This document shows, piece by piece, positions 1 to 4,663 of a stretch of DNA of 5,984 nt. Where the stretch lies: positions 1,729 to 7,712 of the forward strand of contig DEIW01000190.1 of NCBI GenBank assembly GCA_002352705.1, written 5' to 3'. The first letter of the stretch is position 1. Each line of letters begins with the position of its first letter. The position numbers and the translations under genes are program-made. The stretch is from Bacteroidales bacterium UBA2764 (GTDB lineage Bacteria; Bacteroidota; Bacteroidia; Bacteroidales; Paludibacteraceae). Below the pieces are notes generated by a model. The model saw only the letters and a program-made list of their open reading frames with translations, had not been told where the DNA came from and did not search any database.

Positions 1-330
1 AAAAACGTCATGATTATGCCGGACTGCCTGATGATGTCGCGCGGCAGCATCACTATCGAAGATGGCGCGATGATTGCAGCGAATGTGCAACTCATCAGTA
101 ATAACCACGACCTCTACGAAAGGCAGATACTCATCTGCAAGCCCGTGCGTATCTGTAAGAATGCTTGGGTGGGTGCCGGGGCAACTATCCTGCCGGGCGT
201 GACAGTCGGCGAGAATGCGGTGGTAGCCGCTGCTGCCGTGGTAACAAAGGACGTCCCTGCCAACACCATCGTTGCCGGCAACCCTGCCAAAATCATCAAA
301 ACCATTCCACCCAAAGAACAACAGGAATAA
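1..330 (+). CDS. Hexapeptide-repeat (LbH) acyltransferase, C-terminal part
   Basis: The frame is open from the first base, so the true start lies to the left and the 109 visible residues are the C-terminal part. They show the left-handed beta-helix pattern of isoleucine/valine-glycine hexads (VRICKNAWVGAGATILPGV, then VTVGENAVV) and the ending typical of the maltose/galactoside/xenobiotic O-acetyltransferase group (VVTKDVPANTIVAGNPAKII). The NNHD motif at visible residues 34-37 matches the place where this family carries its catalytic histidine. By family knowledge it would be a trimeric cytoplasmic enzyme moving an acetyl group from acetyl-CoA to a sugar or similar hydroxyl; the acceptor cannot be told. 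It overlaps the next frame by one base (TAATG), which suggests translational coupling. The family is confident, the substrate unknown. Confidence 0.93.
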   Translation, partial: KNVMIMPDCLMMSRGSITIEDGAMIAANVQLISNNHDLYERQILICKPVRICKNAWVGAGATILPGVTVGENAVVAAAAVVTKDVPANTIVAGNPAKIIKTIPPKEQQE

Positions 331-482
331 TGGAAACAATCAAACTATCCAACGGCGTCGAGATGCCCTTGTTGGGTTACGGCGTCTTCCAAGTTCCGCC
401 ACAGGAAGCGGAGCGGTGTGTGAGTGATGCCCTGTCGGTCGGCTACCGGCTGATTGACGGCTACAATTCACTGGTTCACTGA
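330..482 (+). pseudogene. Aldo/keto reductase, N-terminal fragment (broken)
   Basis: The frame starts at the ATG overlapping the acyltransferase stop and gives 50 residues. Residues 1-43 match the N terminus of the aldo/keto reductase family: METIKLSNGVEMPLLGYGVF, then the segment ending GYRLID, where the family normally goes on with a TA-x-x-Y-x-NE active-site stretch containing the catalytic tyrosine. Here the match stops at Asp43 (base 458); the next seven residues, GYNSLVH, are unrelated and a TGA follows. Family members are about 270-320 residues, so the catalytic Tyr, Lys and His and nearly all of the TIM barrel are missing, and no continuation appears downstream. An intact ancestor would have been a cytoplasmic NADPH-dependent carbonyl reductase. 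Insertion, deletion or rearrangement at about 459 is the likely cause; an assembly join is possible. Confidence 0.85.
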
Positions 483-693
483 TTCTTAACAATCATATAT
501 TTTTTTAACTTCGTTTCAAGATTGTTGCAATCAGCAGACCTTATGCTGACCTTGAGCAGAGGTTGGGTATATCTTGGTATACTGCCCTAATCTTAATAAT
601 CGGCAACTAACTGCACATCGGACAAAAAGCCAGTTTAATAGGTTGATGCTTCGAAGCGGGTGAAACGCTAATGACCGATTCGGGGTTACAAAC
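483..693. other. Gene-free stretch with small inverted repeats
   Basis: No convincing coding sequence is seen on either strand between the broken reductase and the terminator. The stretch holds a 7-bp inverted repeat (488-494 AACAATC with 520-526 GATTGTT), a run of seven T at 500-506, a 6-bp hairpin (531-536 TCAGCA with 544-549 TGCTGA, 7-nt loop) and a 10-bp palindrome GCTTCGAAGC at 648-657. A short direct repeat TTCACTG (467-473 and 475-481) sits at the end of the reductase fragment. The mixture is compatible with a degraded mobile-element edge or recombination junction, but I recognise no transposase remnant and no matching terminal repeat. Confidence 0.5.
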
Positions 694-725
694 GAAAAAA
701 GCGCTCACGGAGGTTCGTGAGCGCT
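694..725 (-). terminator. Rho-independent terminator of the leftward gene series
   Basis: Bases 700-709 (AGCGCTCACG) pair perfectly with 716-725 (CGTGAGCGCT) around a 6-nt loop. Read on the minus strand the GC-rich 10-bp stem is followed directly by a T run (the A run at 695-700 on the plus strand). It lies about 50 bp past the stop codon of the lipoprotein at 777-1544. No T run follows the stem in the plus direction, so it acts for the minus strand only. It is the only hairpin followed by a T run that I see anywhere in the leftward series. Confidence 0.92.
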
Positions 726-776
726 CATAGGTGAGTAAGTTTTCAAATGTGTTTTTCCTGATATTAGTGAGGTTGG

Positions 777-1544
777 TTATTTTACCCGAACAAAATACCA
801 TTGGTAATAGGTGACACTGCCGCCGTAATCCTCTCCCCGGACGAAGCCCATCCAGTTTTTGGTGAGCGGCTGTACGGTGATACGGTCGTTCTCGTCACGA
901 AGGTGACTCTGTGCGGGATTAGCGACCATCAGCATGCCGTACTCGTAGCTCCAAGTGCCGTTTTTGGTATCGCCGGTGAAGGTGTTGTGATACGTGGCGG
1001 TACCGTCTGCGCGGAGCTCCCAAGTCTCGACACCTGGGTTCGTGCCCATGGTGTTCCATGCACCCTCAAAAGTAACGGCATTCATAGTATAGTACGCTAA
1101 CTTCCAAGTACCCACAAAATCAGCGGTTTGGGGCTCTAAGACCATGCTCTCCATGTCCCATTCGGGCAGTTTGGAGACATACATCTCAATACCATCCTTA
1201 GTGATCTTCAGTTTGGCGGTATTACCTGTGTATTCCGTTACTTCGACATCCATTTCACGGCTTTCAATAATGAGGTGTTTGTCCTCAAAACGATAGGAAA
1301 CCGTGTCTCCGTTCAGTATTGCTTTTTCCAAAGAAATAACGTCCACGATAAAATGCGGGCCGGGGCTCTTCTCTCCGCCGATAAACACACTGTCCGCGCG
1401 CCACATGGTACCAATGAGGTCGGCGGGTTTGATTTCCTGCTCCTGCGGGTTGTCCGGGTTGTTTCCCTTTTCTTTCGGGTCACAAGAGGTGAATGCCAGT
1501 GCGCCGGCTACCAGCGCAAGGGCGAAGAATAAAATCTTTTTCAT
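777..1544 (-). CDS. Lipoprotein with two lipocalin-like domains
   Basis: This is a 255-residue predicted lipoprotein. The N terminus is MKK, a hydrophobic stretch to residue 18 and a lipobox ending FTSC, so Cys21 would be lipidated by signal peptidase II. The charged DPKEK after the cysteine is compatible with, though not proof of, the surface-export signals known for Bacteroidota lipoproteins. Two similar units follow: IGTMWRADSVF from residue 44 and VGTWKLAYYT from residue 144, exactly 100 residues apart, each with the G-T-x-W start and beta-strand pattern of lipocalin-like domains. The second has the usual ADGTATY and GTWSYEYG strands. It is paralogous to the product of 3744-4535, sharing for example PHFIVDV against PHLIVEV and an RVK ending. 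It starts 15 bp after the preceding lipoprotein and is last before the terminator. The ligand is unknown. Confidence 0.9.
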   Translation of the reverse strand: MKKILFFALALVAGALAFTSCDPKEKGNNPDNPQEQEIKPADLIGTMWRADSVFIGGEKSPGPHFIVDVISLEKAILNGDTVSYRFEDKHLIIESREMDVEVTEYTGNTAKLKITKDGIEMYVSKLPEWDMESMVLEPQTADFVGTWKLAYYTMNAVTFEGAWNTMGTNPGVETWELRADGTATYHNTFTGDTKNGTWSYEYGMLMVANPAQSHLRDENDRITVQPLTKNWMGFVRGEDYGGSVTYYQWYFVRVK

Positions 1545-2012
1545 GACAAAGTATTATTTCTATTTGAGCATAGCTCCGAAGACGAGGTAAACCTGGGTGT
1601 CTTGCTCGTCGTCGTTGCCGAAATGGATGTTGAACCGCGTGCGGTTTTCATCCATCATCGCGTACGCATAGGATTTCGGGAAGGGCTTATAAGCCGAGCC
1701 GTCTGCCAGCACGAGATTGATGTGAGAGAAGTGACCGTCCTCGGAGCTGACCGGCATATTATGGATAAAGATATCCTGCGGTGTCTCGTCCTCGGACGCG
1801 ATGCGTGCGTTCACAAACTTCACATCCACGGTCTTGGCGTTGGGGTGCAAGGTGATGACCGCCTGCTGTTGGTCGTTGTGTACAGGGAACATCACTCCGC
1901 GCAGTTCGCCGACAGCATTGAAAACAACTGCGTTCGGATCATCAGCTCCGTTCTTGTCTTTCTTGTCACAAGAAGTGAATGCCAGTGCGCCGGCTACCAG
2001 CGCAAGGGCGAA
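1479..2012 (-). repeat. Near-identical signal-peptide segments of two adjacent genes
   Basis: Bases 1479-1526 and 1965-2012 are 48-bp direct repeats with one mismatch (1488 G against 1974 A). They lie inside the signal-peptide codons of the lipoprotein genes at 777-1544 and 1560-2030. The third positions agree as well, while the mature proteins downstream have nothing recognisable in common. The gene at 2119-2553 carries a more diverged copy of the same segment. The span given covers both units; the sequence between them is the rest of the two genes. Confidence 0.85.
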
Positions 2013-2030
2013 AATAAAGAATTTTTTCAT
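1560..2030 (-). CDS. Small lipoprotein, family not recognised
   Basis: This is a 156-residue product with an MKK-type signal peptide and lipobox FTSC (Cys21), followed by a lysine/aspartate-rich DKKDKNGADD that resembles Bacteroidota surface-export signals. I do not recognise the mature part (residues 35-156). It has alternating hydrophobic strands (QQQAVITLHP, AKTVDVKFVN, HINLVLADG, TRFNIHFG, TQVYLVFG) suggesting an all-beta fold, no cysteine after Cys21 and no obvious catalytic motif. The start is chosen because the signal peptide begins there and the ATG sits right after the AT-rich inverted repeat that also precedes two other genes here. It follows the shortened spacer repeat at 2031-2114 and is followed after 15 bp by the lipoprotein at 777-1544, so the two are probably co-transcribed. 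Confidence 0.85.
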   Translation of the reverse strand: MKKFFIFALALVAGALAFTSCDKKDKNGADDPNAVVFNAVGELRGVMFPVHNDQQQAVITLHPNAKTVDVKFVNARIASEDETPQDIFIHNMPVSSEDGHFSHINLVLADGSAYKPFPKSYAYAMMDENRTRFNIHFGNDDEQDTQVYLVFGAMLK

Positions 2031-2114
2031 AAATTTAATGAATTAAATTTCTGGAGCTTCGGCTGCATCGATTTGCGTAAGCAAGCTTACAATCGATTTG
2101 CACGAACCTTCATA
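2031..2114 (-). repeat. Intergenic spacer repeat, short copy A
   Basis: This is the first of three copies of a conserved spacer and fills nearly all of the 88 bp between the lipoprotein genes 2119-2553 and 1560-2030. It has the same ends as the copies at 2554-2681 and 4536-4663: AAATTTAA-TGAA-TTAAATTT against the start codon, then CTGGAGCTTCGGCTGC, the GTAAGCAAGCTTAC core, and TTGCACGAACCTTCATA near the upstream stop. It lacks a 34-nt internal segment present in the other two. Its hairpin arms differ from theirs but still pair. Confidence 0.93.
2067..2097 (-). other. Hairpin in spacer copy A
   Basis: Arms 2067-2073 (ATCGATT) and 2091-2097 (AATCGAT) pair over 7 bp, then a 3-nt bulge (2074-2076) leads to an inner 5-bp stem, 2077-2081 GTAAG with 2086-2090 CTTAC, closed by a 4-nt loop. 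No T run follows on either strand, so it is not an intrinsic terminator. It could act as an mRNA structure in the leader of the downstream lipoprotein, an mRNA-processing or stability element, or a DNA protein-binding site. Confidence 0.7.
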
Positions 2115-2118
2115 TTTT

Positions 2119-2553
2119 TTATTGCTTGAGTAATAGTTCCGGCCATTCTTCTTCTGTACCGGCGTTATGAATCAGCGTCAGGTAGTCGCCTTTCAGGCTG
2201 AATTTCAGTTTTTCATTCATCGGCCAGAACTCATCAAAAGGATCTCCGTCCTTTCTGCCGTCCATATAGACGAGGATGGAATTGAGCGTAGCATCGATTA
2301 CATCGCCGTCAATCTTAAACGTACCGTCACCGACGATATGCTCGTGAGCTACTACGTCGCGACCGTTCATGTAATAATCCATAATGCGCTGGTACGTACC
2401 GTCTTCACCAAAGGTGTAGAAAAAGTCAGATTCGCCTGCGACGCGCATCCATGTACCTACGATCGGGCTGTCAATTTTGTCTTTCTTCTTGCAAGAAGTG
2501 AATACCGTTATGCCGGCTACCAGCACAAAGGCGAAAAATAGAATCTTTTTCAT
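2119..2553 (-). CDS. Small lipocalin-like lipoprotein
   Basis: This is a 144-residue product with an MKKILFF-type signal peptide and lipobox FTSC (Cys21), then KKKDKID, a charged stretch of the kind linked to surface exposure in Bacteroidota. The mature part is a single lipocalin-like unit: IVGTWMRV at residues 31-38, FFYTFGEDGTYQRI from 44, GDGTFKIDGDVIDATL at about 75-90, and KLKFSLKGDYLTLIH at about 115-129. These are the GTW start and the successive 'DGT' and 'GD-x-L-x-L' strands common in such lipoproteins. It is about half the size of the two-domain relatives at 777-1544 and 3744-4535. It lies between spacer copies A and B, so it has a repeat both in front and behind. No enzymatic residues are apparent; a ligand-binding or structural envelope role is inferred from the fold only. 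Confidence 0.88.
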   Translation of the reverse strand: MKKILFFAFVLVAGITVFTSCKKKDKIDSPIVGTWMRVAGESDFFYTFGEDGTYQRIMDYYMNGRDVVAHEHIVGDGTFKIDGDVIDATLNSILVYMDGRKDGDPFDEFWPMNEKLKFSLKGDYLTLIHNAGTEEEWPELLLKQ

Positions 2554-2681
2554 AAATTTAATAAATTAAATTTCTGGAGCTTCGGCTGCGTTGAGTTCTT
2601 ATTTCACGTTGTTCAAACGATCTATAAGTTGGCGTAAGCAAGCTTACACTCGACTTGCACGAACCTTCATAATTTCAAAAA
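2554..2681 (-). repeat. Intergenic spacer repeat, full copy B
   Basis: These 128 bp run exactly from the base after the LRR gene's stop codon to the base before the next start codon. They match 4536-4663 at 127 of 128 positions by direct reading (2592 T against 4574 C). With flanking coding bases the identity block is 2540-2687 against 4522-4669, 148 bp with that single difference. On the minus strand the order is an 8-codon mini-ORF (2670-2644), the hairpin, a 34-nt segment absent from copy A, and the AT-rich inverted repeat 2554-2573 touching the start codon. Confidence 0.97.
2590..2654 (-). other. Long-range hairpin in spacer copy B
   Basis: The outer arm 2590-2596 (GTTGAGT) pairs with 2648-2654 (ACTCGAC) except for one position, which is a G-T wobble on the plus strand and an A-C mismatch on the minus strand. 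The inner stem is 2634-2638 GTAAG with 2643-2647 CTTAC and a 4-nt loop. The left strand between outer and inner stems carries a 37-nt bulge that includes the 34-nt segment missing in copy A. Confidence 0.55.
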
Positions 2682-3740
2682 TTATTTTATTTCTTTTCCG
2701 TCGAGGGTGTAGAGTTTGTCATCGCGTCGAATGATGACATGTCCGTTGAGGACCTCTTTCCGGATTGCGGAAGAAGAGGTTTGTACGGTCTCTACGCCTT
2801 CGGCGAGTGCGCTCAGCGGATAGACCCACTCGTGCCAAGCCGTGCGATAATCCATATAACTCTCATCCGGCGCGTACATGACGGCATAACACTCCTTGAA
2901 GGTCTCTGTGTCTATCGTCGGCGGAACGACGGAGTAACTAATAAGGGTATCCAGTTGACTGAAAAAGAAGGATTGATACCCTATATTAGTTACTCCTGCA
3001 TGTAGAATGACGGTCTGCGGATACTCTCCTGCCTCGTAGAATACCAGGTCACCGATCTTTGTGACTGACTCTGGCAGGATGAAACGTTTGTTCTGACAAG
3101 CGAGAGGATAAGCGAGGAGTATGTTTTTTTGCTTGTCGAATAAAAGACCGTCTTCTGCACAATAATTGAGGTTCGCCGCATCGACATGAATGGCCGTCAA
3201 GGAATCGCAGCCTATAAAACACGGGGCTTTGATCTCCTCTAAGGAAGCAGGGATAGTAACTACCTGCAACCTGGAGCAGTAATTGAAACTGTTCCAGATC
3301 GTCTTCACTCCGTCGGGAAGGGTGAGTGTCGTTAATCCGCTGTTGGAGAAAGCGTTTTGAGCTATTTCTTTGAGCTTGCCGGCTTGTCCCCATCCGATAG
3401 ACGACAGGTTCTTGCATTTTTCGAAAGCACTTTTAGCTATCGTTTCAATGTTATCCGGGAGCACAACGGAAGTCATCTGACAACTGTTGAATGCATACGT
3501 TCCGATTTCATTGACCCGATAGTTCTTGCCGTTATAACTCACATCTCCGGGGATGATGATCGTAGCATGACCTTGGTAATTGGTCTTCTCCCCAAATTTA
3601 TCCCACGTGACGGAAGCAGTACCATTGTTGTCATTGAGGTAGTAGTACAAGTCGCCGATTTGCACCTTCTGGGCCGAAAGCCCCAAGGTGAAACCGGTAA
3701 CAAGCGCGAAAAGAAATAATGTCTTTCTCATGATGTTCAT
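2682..3740 (-). CDS. BspA-type leucine-rich-repeat secreted protein
   Basis: This is a 352-residue secreted protein. Residues 4-23 form a signal peptide with a signal-peptidase-I site (LSA before Gln24) and no lipobox cysteine. The opening after it (DLYYYLNDNNGTASVT, then ATIIIPGDVSYNGKNY) is the usual lead-in of BspA-like LRR proteins. About six repeats of the LRR_5 type run from residue 75 to about 290: IGTYAFNSCQMTSVVLPDNI, IAKSAFEKCKNLSSI, IAQNAFSNSGLTTLTLPDGV, ITKIGDLVF-like and ETFKECYAVMYAP units. Residues 325-352 form a tail ending GHVIIRRDDKLYTLDGKEIK that is shared with the product of 4664-5984. Family members are surface proteins that often bind host or matrix proteins; a ligand here is unknown. 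Met4 (ATG at 3731) gives a more typical signal-peptide start than Met1. Only 3 bp separate Met1 from the preceding stop, implying co-translation with the lipoprotein 3744-4535. Confidence 0.92.
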   Translation of the reverse strand: MNIMRKTLFLFALVTGFTLGLSAQKVQIGDLYYYLNDNNGTASVTWDKFGEKTNYQGHATIIIPGDVSYNGKNYRVNEIGTYAFNSCQMTSVVLPDNIETIAKSAFEKCKNLSSIGWGQAGKLKEIAQNAFSNSGLTTLTLPDGVKTIWNSFNYCSRLQVVTIPASLEEIKAPCFIGCDSLTAIHVDAANLNYCAEDGLLFDKQKNILLAYPLACQNKRFILPESVTKIGDLVFYEAGEYPQTVILHAGVTNIGYQSFFFSQLDTLISYSVVPPTIDTETFKECYAVMYAPDESYMDYRTAWHEWVYPLSALAEGVETVQTSSSAIRKEVLNGHVIIRRDDKLYTLDGKEIK

Positions 3741-3743
3741 CCG

Positions 3744-4535
3744 TTATTTTACGCGGGTGTAATAGGTGTAGTGCATCTGGGTGGTACCGGTCCATGATTC
3801 TTCGGTCTTTCCTACATAGAACGCATTGGAGGTCAGCGTTACGATATCACTCCAATAATAATCCGGAAGTTCAGCCGGTTTCTCATCGTAGCCGCTTGCG
3901 AACTTACCATCCTGCGCAGCCCACCAGCCAGTCTGGCTTGCGTACTCTTTCTGCTCATCCATGCGGGCAAAGACGATGTTGGTCGCAACAAACGTGCCAT
4001 CGGCATTGAAGGTCAAATAGACCACACCCGGGTCGGAGTGCTTCTGTCCATCCCACAAAAAGGACTGCGTAGCTTCCGAGTAATAGGAGTAACGATTATC
4101 ATAGTACTGGCATTTCCAAGTACCGAAAAGGTTTTCAGCCGTTTTGGGCAGTTCCTGACCTTCCGCTTTGGGAATGAGCGCCATATAAAGATCTGCTTGC
4201 ATCTCTTTGAAGTTGATGACAGCAAAATCTTTATTGAAACGTTTGATGGTTACGGTATTACTATATTCGTTTTTACCGTATGAAAGCTGGTCGCCTTCAA
4301 TCCGATAATCGAGCGTGTCGCTACCGTTGAAAACCGCCTTTTCGGTGTTCAGCACCTCTACGATCAGGTGCGGCATAAAATCCAGATTCCCCTCAATGTA
4401 AGAACTGTCCACACGCCAGGTTGTTCCGGCTAACATAGCGGGGGTTACATCGGTTGAACCGCTGGGGTTGTTACCGTCACACGCTGTGAAGGCGAGTGCA
4501 AGTGCCGCAAGGGCAAACAAAAGAATCTTTTTCAT
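3744..4535 (-). CDS. Lipoprotein with two lipocalin-like domains (paralogue)
   Basis: This is a 263-residue lipoprotein with an MKKILLFALA signal peptide, lipobox FTAC and Cys19. Unlike the three lipoproteins to its left it has the uncharged DGNNPSGS after the cysteine, so it may stay on the periplasmic side or use another signal. Domain 1 (about 35-122) opens LAGTTWRVDSSYIEG and contains PHLIVEVLNTEKAVFNGSDT; domain 2 (about 136-263) opens LFGTWKCQYYDNRYSYY and includes FNADGTFVAT. Both units and the closing YYTRVK match the product of 777-1544 in order and spacing, so the two are paralogues, with insertions in the second domain here. Its signal-peptide codons are more diverged than those of the other three lipoprotein genes. 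It is preceded by spacer copy C and followed after 3 bp by the LRR gene. The ligand is unknown. Confidence 0.9.
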   Translation of the reverse strand: MKKILLFALAALALAFTACDGNNPSGSTDVTPAMLAGTTWRVDSSYIEGNLDFMPHLIVEVLNTEKAVFNGSDTLDYRIEGDQLSYGKNEYSNTVTIKRFNKDFAVINFKEMQADLYMALIPKAEGQELPKTAENLFGTWKCQYYDNRYSYYSEATQSFLWDGQKHSDPGVVYLTFNADGTFVATNIVFARMDEQKEYASQTGWWAAQDGKFASGYDEKPAELPDYYWSDIVTLTSNAFYVGKTEESWTGTTQMHYTYYTRVK

Positions 4536-4663
4536 AAATTTAATAAATTAAATTTCTGGAGCTTCGGCTGCGTCGAGTTCTTATTTCACGTTGTTCAAAC
4601 GATCTATAAGTTGGCGTAAGCAAGCTTACACTCGACTTGCACGAACCTTCATAATTTCAAAAA
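4536..4663 (-). repeat. Intergenic spacer repeat, full copy C
   Basis: This exact stop-to-start spacer of 128 bp differs from 2554-2681 at one base (4574 C). It contains the AT-rich inverted repeat 4536-4555 directly before the start codon of the lipoprotein gene, the hairpin 4572-4636 and the mini-ORF 4652-4626. The paralogous tail codons just outside (4670 onward against 2688 onward) agree only in patches, so the non-coding piece is far better conserved than the coding DNA beside it. Confidence 0.97.
4572..4636 (-). other. Long-range hairpin in spacer copy C
   Basis: The outer arms 4572-4578 (GTCGAGT) and 4630-4636 (ACTCGAC) pair perfectly over 7 bp. The inner stem is 4616-4620 GTAAG with 4625-4629 CTTAC and a 4-nt loop. 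Compared with copy A the first arm base has changed G to A with partner C to T, and the sixth G to T with partner C to A, so both changes keep the pairing. Confidence 0.68.

Noticed and set aside
497..507. T run at 500-506 as a terminator for the broken reductase
   Set aside because: No GC-rich stem precedes it on the plus strand; the nearby 7-bp inverted repeat spans it with a 25-nt loop in the wrong layout.
607..801. A 64-codon minus-strand frame across the end of the last lipoprotein gene and the terminator
   Set aside because: It reads through the perfect terminator hairpin, overlaps the lipoprotein end in another frame, and shows no family signature.
1602..2129. A 175-codon plus-strand frame opposite the small lipoproteins
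   Set aside because: It is antisense to genes with clear signal peptides and crosses a spacer repeat; its composition is what the complement of those codons gives.
3049..3417. A 122-codon minus-strand frame inside the LRR gene
   Set aside because: It is out of frame within a gene with clear LRR repeats, and its residues are a low-complexity shadow rich in Arg, Ser and Gln.
4590..4628. Possible Bacteroidetes-type promoter in spacer C (TTG with a downstream TTTG)
   Set aside because: The -7 element is only partial (ATCGTTTG instead of TAnnTTTG) and the spacing to the nearest TTG is short, so it is not strong enough to list as a promoter.
2031..4663. CRISPR array formed by the spacer repeats
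   Set aside because: There are only three copies, separated by whole genes, with no regular short spacers and no cas gene.
4536..4663. Spacer repeat as a MITE or insertion sequence
   Set aside because: Its ends are not inverted repeats of each other, no target-site duplication is seen, and the borders coincide with stop and start codons rather than random sites.
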